A stretch of DNA of 9,599 nucleotides from Candidatus Aminicenantota bacterium (GCA_016933355.1 JAFGBC010000193.1:1-9599); one strand, 5' to 3'; positions 1 to 8,219 are shown, counted from the stretch's first letter. The notes: generated by a model not told the origin, from the sequence alone. Made by a program: numbers and translations.

Positions 1-930
1 TCCGCCGATCAAGGCGATCCGGCCGCCGATCTTCGCGGCAAATTCCCACGGCTCCTGATTGCCGCCGATCGACGGCGGCGCAAGCGTTTCCGAAGCGTCA
101 CAGCCGTTGGCGACGATCAAGGCCTCGATCCCGCGCGTCCCGCCGCAGGTGTGATAGACGACCCTGAACCCCAGACTGCGCAGCGCGTCGTGAAGGCGGC
201 GGTCATAGGGTAGACAGAAGCCGGCGTGGAGCGCGGGCGAAATGAGCGTCGATGACGCCGCCCCGCCGCCCGTTTCGACCAGGTCGAAACGGGCGCCCTT
301 CATGGACTCGACGAAGCGCAGCTTCTTTTCGAGCAGGATGTCCAGGAAGCGGCGGACCCAGTCCGGCTTGTCGAAGGTCGCCAGGATCATGACGTCGCTG
401 CCGGCCAGGCAGCAGGCGTGCTGCCAGCAACCCGCCTGTTCTCCCCAGACATAGCCGCGCAGGATGCCGGAATCCCCGACGGCGTCGGCCAGGGCTTCGA
501 CGGCCGCCCGGTCGCAGCGCGGAACGGGCATGTACTTGCGGAGGATCTCGATGTCCTCGTCGCGCTTGACGAGGGGCTCCGTCACCCAGGTCGTCTTGGC
601 GTTCCCCTCGGTCGCCCAGCTCAGAGAGCCCTCGGGCGTCGCGATCGAGTAACGGACGAGCCTCCGCTCCGGCGTCCCGCTCACGATTTGGGCTTCCACC
701 CTCCATTCGCGCGTCGCCTGGAGCGGAGGCAGGGCCTCGTCCGCGGACCGACCGGTGTCTTCCGCGAATTGGATCTGGGCGTCCAGCCCGAACCTCCGGA
801 AAGCGTCAAGGGGGCTCATCCCGCCCAGATAGGTCTCGAGGTGATAAGTCTGCCACTGGTGGACGGACGCCGGAAGCCGGTCCGGCTTGCCCTTGGCGAG
901 CGCGGTCAGTAGCCTGTCGCGAGGCGTCAT
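1..930 (-). CDS. UroD-fold protein, probable zinc/corrinoid-type methyltransferase (3' part missing)
   Basis: Reading right to left from the ATG at 930, an open frame of 310 codons continues without a stop through the window's left edge, so the C-terminus is missing. The N-terminus (MTPRDRLLTALAKGKPDRLP) is the usual opening of uroporphyrinogen-decarboxylase superfamily proteins, and the segments ETGGGAASSTLISP (about 219-232) and VVYHTCGG (about 257-264) fit that fold. His260-x-Cys262 matches the first two zinc ligands of the MtaA/MtbA/CmuA methyl-cobamide methyltransferase branch; the third (Cys) ligand would lie beyond the window. This favours a methyl-transfer or related enzyme over true haem-pathway HemE, but substrate is unknown. 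Its ATG overlaps the stop of the serine dehydratase (ATGA, 927-930), implying translational coupling and one mRNA. No corrinoid protein is visible nearby. Family confident, reaction inferred. Confidence 0.82.
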   Translation of the reverse strand, partial: MTPRDRLLTALAKGKPDRLPASVHQWQTYHLETYLGGMSPLDAFRRFGLDAQIQFAEDTGRSADEALPPLQATREWRVEAQIVSGTPERRLVRYSIATPEGSLSWATEGNAKTTWVTEPLVKRDEDIEILRKYMPVPRCDRAAVEALADAVGDSGILRGYVWGEQAGCWQHACCLAGSDVMILATFDKPDWVRRFLDILLEKKLRFVESMKGARFDLVETGGGAASSTLISPALHAGFCLPYDRRLHDALRSLGFRVVYHTCGGTRGIEALIVANGCDASETLAPPSIGGNQEPWEFAAKIGGRIALIGG

Positions 931-2495
931 GGGCCGTCTTTTTCGGGACGCAGGCGGCCGCCTAGCCGCAGAGCGGAGGGGGCGAGCGCGAGGCCGCCCT
1001 TGGAGGTGCAGCGCAGCTCGCAGGGCAGCAGCCGTCCCGTCGCAAGGACGGCATCCACGGTCTCGTCCAAGGGGACCGGGTTGGCGTAGCCGCCCAGGAC
1101 GAGGTCGGCCACCGTCATCGCCCCTGACGCGGCGGCGGCATTTCTTGTGTGGCACGGAATCTCACAGGCGCCCTGGACGAGGTCGCAGACGGAGCCCATC
1201 GCGTTTTGGAGCGAGACGGCGGCCGCGTCCAGGGCCCGGCCGGCGTCGCCGCCGGCGGCTTCGACGCACGCTGCGGCGGCCATCGCCCCGGCCGCTCCGA
1301 TCTCGACCTGACACCCCGCGACCTCGGCCGCGAACGTGGCCCTGAGCGCGACGACGAGTCCCGCCCCTCCGGCCGCCCACAGCGCAAGGCCGATTCCGCG
1401 TTCGTCCAGACCCCGCTCCTCGGCCAATGTGGTCAAGACGCCGGGCAGGACGCCTGACGACGCACCGGTCGGCGCCGCGCAGACGACGCCTCCCGAATTG
1501 GCGACATGAAGGACGGCCAACGCCCGGGCCGCCGCCCGCGCGTGCGGTCCGCCGACGGCGAGCCGTCCCTCCCGCTCGGCATCGAGGACGCGCCGGGCGG
1601 AAGGCTCAAGGAAACGCAGCCGGAGGCGCTCGCCTCGCAGGCCCTCGGCCACGGCCGCCGTCATGATCCTGTAGCGGGACAGGAGCTCGTCCGTCGCTTC
1701 CTCCTCGGACAGCCCGAGCAGGCGCGATTCGCAGGCCAGCGCCGTTTGTCCTAAAGACCAATGATGCCGTGACGCAACCCGCAGCAGCTCGGCCCCGCTC
1801 GAAGCAAGCGGCTCCCCTTTCTTGACGTAATAGGCGGCCTTGGCCGCCCGGACGGCCCGGAGGCCCTGCCGGCCTTTCCAGAATTCGACATCCGCCGCTT
1901 CGAAAGGGACGCCGGACGCGAAAACCCACAGGTCTTCGTCCGGGCGCTCAGACCGGCTTCGGACGATGCTTCCTTTGCGGATTTGCCAGGAGGCCGCGGC
2001 TTCGGACGCGGCGCCCCTTTCGGCACGGACGAGGAGGACATGGGACTTGCCGTCGAGCGCGACGGGATGGCCGTCAACCTCGCTGAAGAGGAATCCGCCG
2101 CCGCCCGTGGACGCCGCCGCCGCGGCGAGCTCGCTTCCGTCCCTCGAACGCACGGTCAACCGGACCGCGTTGGGATGGTCAAGACCCTCGAGCCGCTCTT
2201 CTCGGAATTCCAGGGTCAGCCCCCCGGCTTCGGCCCGCGCCAAGGCCTCGGGGAAGCGGGGGTCCAGAATATCCCAACCCAGTAATCCGGCCGCGAACCC
2301 GAGGTCGGCCCCCTGCTCTCGGTAGGTCCGGGCGTAGGAGCCGGCCGGGTCGAAGCGGAACAGGGCGGACGCCGGCTCGCCGCCGAGAAGCATGCGGGCC
2401 ATCCGTCCGATCCGCAGCGAACCGGCCGTATGCGAGCTGGACGGTCCGCGCATGACGGGACCCAGGACGTCGTTGAGAATGCTCTGGACATTCAT
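927..2495 (-). CDS. sdaA: L-serine dehydratase (L-serine ammonia-lyase), single-chain iron-sulfur type
   Basis: Cytosolic enzyme predicted to convert L-serine to pyruvate and ammonia. An N-terminal beta domain (about 1-160) opens with the signature VMRGPSSSHTAG (14-25); a linker leads to an alpha domain (about 250-505) with SGGVVCAAPTGASSGVLPG (334-352). Cys395, Cys437 and Cys448 are spaced 42 and 11 apart, the same spacing as the three [4Fe-4S] ligands known in Legionella L-serine dehydratase, so the cluster site looks intact. The C-terminus is odd: the usual ending GGLA...C is extended by about 20 residues without the terminal Cys, while Cys492 and Cys496 lie just before it. Start choice is uncertain: ATG at 2510 adds only MGGAA, and neither ATG has a clear Shine-Dalgarno. 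A TATAAT (2513-2518) sits directly upstream without a good -35. Follows the response regulator by 44 bp and overlaps the next gene by 4 bp. It belongs to the single-chain (beta-alpha) layout rather than separate SdaAA/SdaAB subunits. Confidence 0.9.
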   Translation of the reverse strand: MNVQSILNDVLGPVMRGPSSSHTAGSLRIGRMARMLLGGEPASALFRFDPAGSYARTYREQGADLGFAAGLLGWDILDPRFPEALARAEAGGLTLEFREERLEGLDHPNAVRLTVRSRDGSELAAAAASTGGGGFLFSEVDGHPVALDGKSHVLLVRAERGAASEAAASWQIRKGSIVRSRSERPDEDLWVFASGVPFEAADVEFWKGRQGLRAVRAAKAAYYVKKGEPLASSGAELLRVASRHHWSLGQTALACESRLLGLSEEEATDELLSRYRIMTAAVAEGLRGERLRLRFLEPSARRVLDAEREGRLAVGGPHARAAARALAVLHVANSGGVVCAAPTGASSGVLPGVLTTLAEERGLDERGIGLALWAAGGAGLVVALRATFAAEVAGCQVEIGAAGAMAAAACVEAAGGDAGRALDAAAVSLQNAMGSVCDLVQGACEIPCHTRNAAAASGAMTVADLVLGGYANPVPLDETVDAVLATGRLLPCELRCTSKGGLALAPSALRLGGRLRPEKDGP

Positions 2496-2539
2496 GGCCG
2501 CGCCGCCCATCCATTATAGCGCAAAGGCGGGCGCGGAGG

Positions 2540-2974
2540 CTAAGCGGCGGGATTCTTATGGTTCAATCCCGACAGGATGATCTCGAGATCCCGCTCTTCG
2601 AACGGCTTCCGCAGGAAGCCCAGGGGCTTGGTGGACCAGGCTCGGTCCACCGTCTTGGGATCGCAGAAAGCGGTCAAGTACACGACGGGGATTCGAAAGC
2701 GGGACTGGATGATGGCGGCGGCCCGGACGCCGTCGATCTCGCCCTTCAGGCTGATATCCATCAGGACGATGTCGGGCCGGCTGAGGCGGGCCTCCCGGAT
2801 GGAATCCTCGCCGGTCGCAACGACCCGGAGGACGGTGTGGCCCAGCTTGGTCAGGACCTGACTGATGTCCCGGGCGATGATCGCCTCGTCCTCGACGATC
2901 AGCACCTTGGCCCTGGAGCCGTTTTGGGGCAGGGCCTTGCGGTCCTCGGCCGACGTCGGACAGATGCGCGCCAT
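2540..2974 (-). CDS. Stand-alone receiver-domain response regulator
   Basis: A 144-residue protein that is almost only a receiver (REC) domain, preceded by about 20 unrelated residues. From the start used here, the acidic pair is Glu28/Asp29 (LIVEDE), the phospho-acceptor is Asp73 (VLMDISL), the switch Thr is 101 (YLTAF) and the conserved Lys is 123 (LRKPF). All core phosphotransfer residues are present. There is no output domain, so it would act by protein contact or as a phospho-relay, receiving phosphate from a histidine kinase not in this window. Close relatives of this style often accompany PAS-containing hybrid kinases. Start choice: an ATG at 2983 lies directly against AAAAGG (2984-2989), too close for ribosome binding, while the ATG at 2974 is 9 bases from it and is preferred. 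It precedes the serine dehydratase on the same strand, so co-transcription is plausible, but a functional link is only inferred. Confidence 0.88.
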   Translation of the reverse strand: MARICPTSAEDRKALPQNGSRAKVLIVEDEAIIARDISQVLTKLGHTVLRVVATGEDSIREARLSRPDIVLMDISLKGEIDGVRAAAIIQSRFRIPVVYLTAFCDPKTVDRAWSTKPLGFLRKPFEERDLEIILSGLNHKNPAA

Positions 2975-3067
2975 AGTCTTCATCCTTTTAGTCGGAGGAA
3001 GAGGCGAAAGATTGAAAGGAAAGGTCTTGCCGGGATCGGGGCCGGAGGGGGACTCTCCCCGGTCGGC

Positions 3068-3083
3068 AAAGGCCGAAGCCTTT
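3068..3083 (-). terminator. UUCG-loop hairpin downstream of the tRNA
   Basis: AAAGGC-TTCG-GCCTTT forms a perfect 6-bp stem on the minus strand with a C(UUCG)G tetraloop, 27 bases after the tRNA 3' end. The stem itself ends in UUU, but the following GCC breaks the U-tract. It may stop tRNA transcription or protect the precursor's 3' end. On the plus strand the same stem is followed by ATTTAG, so a bidirectional role is possible. Confidence 0.5.
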
Positions 3084-3110
3084 ATTTAGAAAAGGGTCGA
3101 AATTGGCTTT

Positions 3111-3187
<77 letters not shown>

Positions 3188-3197
3188 GTTCGGACTT

Positions 3198-3225
3198 ATT
3201 ATATCAAAACGCCCGCCCTTGTCAA
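3198..3225 (-). promoter_or_regulatory. Consensus sigma-70 promoter of the initiator tRNA
   Basis: On the minus strand TTGACA (3220-3225) and TATAAT (3198-3203) are separated by 16 bp. Both hexamers are perfect, and TGA directly before the -10 makes an extended -10. The predicted start is near 3191, only a few bases before the tRNA 5' end at 3187, so the 5' leader removed by RNase P would be very short. A strong promoter suits an initiator tRNA. Confidence 0.88.
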
Positions 3226-3250
3226 AATCTTTCTAACGTCCTCCTCCTCG

Positions 3251-3267
3251 TCCGGCGCGCGGCCGGA
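3251..3267 (-). repeat. GC inverted repeat after the 7-TM gene
   Basis: TCCGGC-GCGCG-GCCGGA is a 6-bp inverted repeat 24 bases past the stop of the 7-TM gene and before the tRNA promoter. It lacks a following U-tract on either strand, so a rho-independent terminator role is weak; it may only slow polymerase or stabilise the mRNA end. Confidence 0.3.
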
Positions 3268-3291
3268 GGATTCCAGCCGACGCTCCGGGGG

Positions 3292-3981
3292 CTAGCGAAG
3301 ACGGGCCGCGTCGTATCTCCGCTCGCGGAGGACCAGGAGGACGAGGAAGACGGCCAGGACAAGGGCGAAATGGCACATGACCGAAGGGAGCGTCCCTTCC
3401 ATCTCGCGGAAGGCGATCCGGACCGCCAGGGAAGGCAGGATGAACCCCAGCGCCCCGGCCTGCAGGCCGGCCAGGTGTTTGCGCAAGACGGGATCGGACG
3501 CGCCGCCCAGCGCCGCCGTCGTGCCGAACAACAGGACGGTCAGTCCCGACTGAAAGTAGGAGCCGTAGGCGATTTCGAACGGCCGCGGGCTGCTATAGCG
3601 GGCGATGACCATCTCGCAGACGGATTTATCCGGACCTCCGCCCGCCGCGAAGATCCAGACGGCGAATAGGCCCGCCGCGGCGAACCAGGGGACATAGAGA
3701 AGCGACAGGCCTTTGGGCCGGGGCGCCACGAGACGGGTCATGAGCAGCAGGCTGAGGGGCGGAAGCCAGGTGATGTCGAAATAGGCCAAGCGCGAGAATA
3801 GCGTGACCTCCGGCGAAGCGCAGACGGCGACCTCGGCGAATTGATAGCCGGCCAGCAGAAGCAGGAGGAGCGCGGTCGGGAGGAGAATCCGCTTTCGTCC
3901 CGGACTGAGCAGCGCGAAAACAGCGGCGGCGAATTCCATGACACCCGAGGCGACGGCCAGGAGAGGCGAATAAGGCGGCAT
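3292..3981 (-). CDS. Seven-transmembrane protein resembling a sensor input domain
   Basis: 229 residues, almost entirely membrane. Hydrophobic segments lie at about 7-27, 32-53, 64-84, 93-115, 138-160, 170-190 and 197-217, giving seven helices with an Arg-rich C-terminal tail (RERRYDAARLR) likely in the cytoplasm. The pattern AGYQFAE...SRLAYFDITWLPPLSLLL (about 45-80) resembles the N-terminal 7-TM input domains fused to some histidine kinases (HisKA_7TM-like), but no kinase or other output domain follows. Start: ATG at 3981 has AAAGGA seven bases upstream; a longer frame from 4074 would overlap the preceding gene and adds a non-hydrophobic stretch. It is the last gene of a unit with the VOC and DUF6512-like genes, starting 22 bases after the latter's stop. 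Function not known; role in small-molecule sensing or membrane scaffolding is speculation. Confidence 0.75.
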   Translation of the reverse strand: MPPYSPLLAVASGVMEFAAAVFALLSPGRKRILLPTALLLLLLAGYQFAEVAVCASPEVTLFSRLAYFDITWLPPLSLLLMTRLVAPRPKGLSLLYVPWFAAAGLFAVWIFAAGGGPDKSVCEMVIARYSSPRPFEIAYGSYFQSGLTVLLFGTTAALGGASDPVLRKHLAGLQAGALGFILPSLAVRIAFREMEGTLPSVMCHFALVLAVFLVLLVLRERRYDAARLR

Positions 3982-4003
3982 GGCGTCGTCCTTTCTTGCG
4001 TCT

Positions 4004-4573
4004 TTAAAAGATCCCCGTCCGACCGTTGCGGGGGTCCACGAACAGAAAAACGTCGAGGGGAAGATAGGTCGCAAGGGCGAAGGCGAGGATCAGCAGGATC
4101 AAGCCGGCGGCGGCGAGCCGCCTCCAGACCGGCTTCAGCGGCGGGGCGGTCAGGATCCGGCAGCTCACGGCCTGGCCGGCCGCGACGGCGACGACGAACA
4201 GCATGATATCCGCCCAGAGGAAGTGCCGGCCCAGCACGGCTTTATAGCCGTAAAAGACGATTCCGATCAGGACGGGCATCGTCCAGAGGCCGGCGGCCTT
4301 TCCGGCCCAGAAGTTGCCGACCCGGTCTTTCAGGAAAGGATATTCGACGCCGGCGAAGAGGAGGCCCGGCCAGAAGCCGAGCTTGAAGTGCTCCCAGGTG
4401 CTTTCGTTGACGGCCGCCAGCCAGGCGATCGGGCGCCAGCCGCCGCTCCACTCGAAGACGAAATGGAGGGCCGACCCGGCGACGACAATGAAGGCGGCGC
4501 CCGCCGCCTCCCAGAGCGCGACGCTCCGCCGCGTCATCGCCCGGCCGGCGTCCGGTTTGAGGCTCTCGGTCAT
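4004..4573 (-). CDS. DUF6512-like integral membrane protein
   Basis: 189 residues with about six predicted helices: roughly 20-40, 60-80 (weak), 94-112, 117-135, 138-152 and 160-178. The segment NESTWEHFKLGFWP (about 55-68), between the first two membrane regions, is the hallmark I associate with the DUF6512 family of small bacterial membrane proteins. The biochemical role of that family is unknown to me. Start: ATG at 4573 lies five bases after the VOC gene's stop, with AGGGAG almost touching it, so translation is probably coupled to the upstream gene; an in-frame ATG at 4537 is an alternative. The same frame stays open far upstream to 5089, but that part overlaps the VOC gene, is Arg/Pro-rich and is a shadow. 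Membrane nature is certain; family name is from recall. Confidence 0.78.
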   Translation of the reverse strand: MTESLKPDAGRAMTRRSVALWEAAGAAFIVVAGSALHFVFEWSGGWRPIAWLAAVNESTWEHFKLGFWPGLLFAGVEYPFLKDRVGNFWAGKAAGLWTMPVLIGIVFYGYKAVLGRHFLWADIMLFVVAVAAGQAVSCRILTAPPLKPVWRRLAAAGLILLILAFALATYLPLDVFLFVDPRNGRTGIF

Positions 4574-4578
4574 GCTCC

Positions 4579-5025
4579 CTATCCCCTCTTCTCCGGCGGG
4601 GCCGGGGGCCGCCGCGACGACCGCGGCTTCGAGCGCCTGCTGCGAAATTCGATGAGCTCGACGGGCGCGCCGCCGTCGACGATCATCGCGACGCGGACAC
4701 CGGCCGATGGCGAGGTCGGAGGGCCGAGCAGCGTTTGGCCGACGAGCGCGGCGTCGAGATCGTCGACCTCGAAGGCGATATGGGGAACGGTCCGGACGAG
4801 GTCGGATACCTCGCAGTCCGGGTCGAAGCGCATCCATTCGATCCCGCACGGGCTCGTCCGGAATCCTTGGACATGAAGCTTGAGCTTTTTGAGATGGATC
4901 TCGCCCGGCCGGGCTTCGGTCGTCGGGATACCCAGATGATGATAGCGCCAACCCCGCTCGGCCACGGCCGCCGGCGCCTCGTGGTCCTCGCGCGGCCGCG
5001 TCCGCGCTCTCGGCTTCGCTTTCAT
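4579..5025 (-). CDS. VOC-superfamily (glyoxalase/bleomycin-resistance fold) protein
   Basis: 148 residues. The core (about 25-128) has the VOC pattern: YHHLGIP (28-34), GIEWMRF (61-67), TVPHIAFEVDDLDAAL (79-94) and a last strand APVELIEF (120-127). The four positions that bind metal in glyoxalase-like enzymes can be read as His30, Glu63, His82 and Glu123, so a divalent-metal site looks complete. A basic N-terminal tail and an Arg/Pro-rich C-terminal tail flank the fold. Family members act as lyases, isomerases, dioxygenases or resistance proteins; the substrate here cannot be told. Start: ATG at 5025 has GGAGGA seven bases upstream, much better than the ATG at 5151 that gives a low-complexity extension. 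First gene of a three-gene minus-strand unit followed by two membrane proteins. Confidence 0.85.
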   Translation of the reverse strand: MKAKPRARTRPREDHEAPAAVAERGWRYHHLGIPTTEARPGEIHLKKLKLHVQGFRTSPCGIEWMRFDPDCEVSDLVRTVPHIAFEVDDLDAALVGQTLLGPPTSPSAGVRVAMIVDGGAPVELIEFRSRRSKPRSSRRPPAPPEKRG

Positions 5026-5121
5026 CGCGCCTTCCTCCCGGGCTTTCCTCCCCCCTCCCCCAGGGGAAGGGAGCAACCGCCTCCCCCACTCCAGCCGTTC
5101 CGCGGCCCGCGCCGCGCTCTT

Positions 5122-5151
5122 CTTATACAGCCTGGGAGGGCGGGCCGTCAA
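5122..5151 (-). promoter_or_regulatory. Probable sigma-70 promoter of the VOC/DUF6512/7-TM unit
   Basis: On the minus strand TTGACG (5146-5151) and TATAAG (5122-5127) are 18 bp apart, five of six matches in each hexamer. Predicted start is near 5115, giving a leader of about 90 bases before the VOC start at 5025. It lies just after the NtrC-type gene's stop, so the unit likely has its own transcription. Confidence 0.55.
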
Positions 5152-5184
5152 TCGACGGGGCGGCGCGCCGCCGGAACCCGCCCC

Positions 5185-6615
<1,431 letters not shown>

Positions 6616-6638
6616 CGGCGCTCTCCGGAACCGCGCCT

Positions 6639-6668
6639 ATTCTATCATTAATTCCGACGGAGACCCAA
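6639..6668 (-). promoter_or_regulatory. Possible promoter of the NtrC-type regulator
   Basis: Minus-strand TAGAAT (6639-6644, five of six) with TTGGGT (6663-6668, only three of six) 18 bp upstream. A start near 6632 would give a short leader that still contains the GGAGAG ribosome site. The weak -35 could suit an activated or low-level promoter. Confidence 0.35.
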
Positions 6669-6731
6669 GGCCGGTCGCCGGGGGGCGGGCTCCCGGAACA
6701 GCGCGGGATCATAAGGCCGGGTGTCGCCGGA

Positions 6732-6744
6732 GGTGTTTTACACC
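6732..6744. promoter_or_regulatory. Inverted repeat, candidate regulator binding site
   Basis: GGTGT-TTT-ACACC is a perfect 5-bp-arm inverted repeat in the divergent spacer. It overlaps the -35 of a sigma-70-like promoter and lies about 60 bases upstream of the sigma-54-like element, the distance range used by NtrC-type activator sites. Whether the neighbouring regulator binds it is inference; the arms are short. Confidence 0.35.
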
Positions 6745-6765
6745 GGCCGTAAAAAGACTTAACAT
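6737..6765 (+). promoter_or_regulatory. Possible sigma-70 promoter of the M16 pair
   Basis: TTTACA (6737-6742, five of six) and TAACAT (6760-6765, four of six) are separated by exactly 17 bp. A start near 6772 gives a purine-rich leader (GGAGGAAAAGGCGAGGAAA) that could serve a TTG start at 6792 or the ATG at 6831. The overlapping inverted repeat would allow repression. Confidence 0.4.
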
Positions 6766-6792
6766 GGAGGGCGGAGGAAAAGGCGAGGAAAT

Positions 6793-6808
6793 TGGCACAA
6801 AAGCCGCA
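6793..6808 (+). promoter_or_regulatory. Sigma-54-like -24/-12 element upstream of the M16 pair
   Basis: TGGCAC-AAAAG-CCGCA keeps the invariant GG and GC at the correct 12-bp offset. The -24 half is a perfect match; the -12 half is CCGCA instead of TTGCA. The predicted start is near 6819, leaving only about a dozen leader bases before the ATG at 6831, and it falls inside the coding frame if the TTG at 6792 is the true start. Chance occurrence is possible; the adjacent sigma-54 activator is what makes it notable. Confidence 0.3.
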
Positions 6809-6830
6809 TACTAGAACAACGGCGGGCCGG

Positions 6831-8219
6831 ATGAAAGCGAGAATTAACTCGACCCTCCTTCCCTCCTCCTTCCTTTTCCTCGCCGCTTTTTTCTCGGCCC
6901 CCCTTCTTTGTTCTCCCGCGCCGGCTGAGGTCAGCAGGCTTGTCAGCTTGGACAACGGCTTGAGGGTTTTCCTCCTCGAAAAGCGCGACGTCCCGCTCCT
7001 CAACGTCGTGACGGCCGTTAACCTGGGGTCCAAGGACGAGACGGCCGAGACGAGCGGCCTCGTCCACGTCCTGGAGCATTGTCTTCTTTTCCGGGGGACC
7101 GAGGCCCGCGACGGGGGTGACGCGGGCCTGGCCGCCCGCCGTCACGGGGCTTACTTCAACGCCCACACCGATCAGGACCTGTCCCTGTTCGAGATCGCCC
7201 TGCCCGCCGCCGAGGCCGAGTTCGCCTTCCGCCACCAGCGCAACCTCTTGTTCGGCCTCGAGCTCACGGACGAGGAGCTCGCCTCCGAGAAGGACATCAT
7301 CCTCGAGGAGCTCAGCATGCTCGAGGACGACGCCGCCCGCCTGGGAATCGCCCTCGTCCAGCAAATGGTCTTCGCGGGTCATCCATACGCCAACCCGGTC
7401 TACGGCTCGCGCGAAGTCATCCAGGCGGTCACGGTCGACCAGCTCCTCTCCTTCCACCGCTCCTATTTCGTCCCCTCGAACGCGGTTATGGCCGTGGTCG
7501 GCGACTTCGCCTTGTCCGACATGGAGGCCAAGGTCAAGGCCGCCTTCGGGGACCTGCCCAAAGCCGCTTTCGCGCCGGCGGCCTTCCCCGAGGCCTCCCG
7601 CCTCGAGAAATCCGTCGAGCGGACCGAAGTCCTGGACGTCAACGAAGCGACCCTCGTCCTCGGCTGGCCGGCGCCCAACGCCGTCCATTCCGACCAATAC
7701 GCCCTGGACGTCCTGATCGAGGTCTGCGGCCGCGGGGTCAACCCCCTGCTGAACGGCGTCATGCGCGGCGGGCGTCGCGAGCTGGCCAAGACCCTGTCCA
7801 TGAGTTACTTCGCGCGCCGCTTTGGGGGCATCGCGATCCTGGTCATGACCCTGGACCCGGACCGCGTCGAGCCGGCCAAGCGCCAAGCCGTCGATTTCTT
7901 GAAAAAGGCCCGCAACTTGAACTTCGCCAAATCGGATGTTTTCGGCGACGCGCAGGCCTATGTCTTCGACTACCTGGGCAGCGCCAAGAATCAGATCCGC
8001 TTCGCGGCCGAATCGTTCCAGGAGAGCGGCCTCTCCATCGCCCGCGCTCTTGCCCGCCACATCCTCGTCTCGGGCGCCGGCGGGGGGACGGACTACCTGG
8101 CCGCGATCGACAAGCTGACATCGTCCGACCTGAGACGGGTCGCGGCCCGCGTCTTCAGCGCTGGCGAATACGCCGCCGTCGCCGTCCTGCCTCGAGCCGC
8201 CGAGGGCAAGCGCCCATGA
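6831..8219 (+). CDS. M16B zinc peptidase, catalytic subunit, exported
   Basis: 462 residues from ATG 6831. A signal peptide (Lys/Arg, then hydrophobic 12-27, likely cut near SPAPA-E) predicts export across the inner membrane. The M16 inverted zinc motif is present as H79-V-L-E82-H83 inside GLVHVLEHCLLFRGT, with the third ligand Glu159 (DIILEEL) 76 residues on, as the family requires. The second half (about 245-455) is the M16 C-terminal domain, but the segment that usually carries the substrate-binding Arg/Tyr pair is diverged (GRGVNPLLNGVMRGG, about 300-314). Predicted to degrade or process peptides in the periplasm together with the next gene, which it overlaps by ATGA. Start is not settled: a TTG at 6792 has AAGG eight bases upstream and adds 13 residues; the ATG has only a weak GGCGGG but gives a more typical signal peptide. 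Confidence 0.9.
   Translation: MKARINSTLLPSSFLFLAAFFSAPLLCSPAPAEVSRLVSLDNGLRVFLLEKRDVPLLNVVTAVNLGSKDETAETSGLVHVLEHCLLFRGTEARDGGDAGLAARRHGAYFNAHTDQDLSLFEIALPAAEAEFAFRHQRNLLFGLELTDEELASEKDIILEELSMLEDDAARLGIALVQQMVFAGHPYANPVYGSREVIQAVTVDQLLSFHRSYFVPSNAVMAVVGDFALSDMEAKVKAAFGDLPKAAFAPAAFPEASRLEKSVERTEVLDVNEATLVLGWPAPNAVHSDQYALDVLIEVCGRGVNPLLNGVMRGGRRELAKTLSMSYFARRFGGIAILVMTLDPDRVEPAKRQAVDFLKKARNLNFAKSDVFGDAQAYVFDYLGSAKNQIRFAAESFQESGLSIARALARHILVSGAGGGTDYLAAIDKLTSSDLRRVAARVFSAGEYAAVAVLPRAAEGKRP

Noticed and set aside
203..912. Open frames on both strands inside the UroD-like gene
   Set aside because: Arg/Pro-rich translations with no motif, while the minus-strand frame from 930 reads as a clear UroD-fold protein.
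2513..2518. Perfect TATAAT just upstream of the serine dehydratase
   Set aside because: No acceptable -35 at 16-19 bp, and a start from it would fall after the first ATG with no ribosome site; kept only as a remark, since it would favour the 2495 start.
3048..3060. GGGGA-CTC-TCCCC hairpin between tRNA and response regulator
   Set aside because: Short stem without a U-tract on either strand; no clear regulatory context.
4574..5089. N-terminal extension of the DUF6512-like frame up to 5089
   Set aside because: It lies entirely over the VOC gene and its leader and is low-complexity Arg-rich; the hydrophobic protein starts at 4573.
5159..5172. 14-bp perfect palindrome GGCGGCGCGCCGCC
   Set aside because: Short pure-GC palindromes are expected by chance at this base composition, and there is no U-tract for a terminator.
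6764..6814. 16-codon open frame in the divergent spacer (possible leader peptide)
   Set aside because: ATG overlaps the predicted -10 of the only plus-strand sigma-70 candidate and has no ribosome site; no attenuator structure follows.
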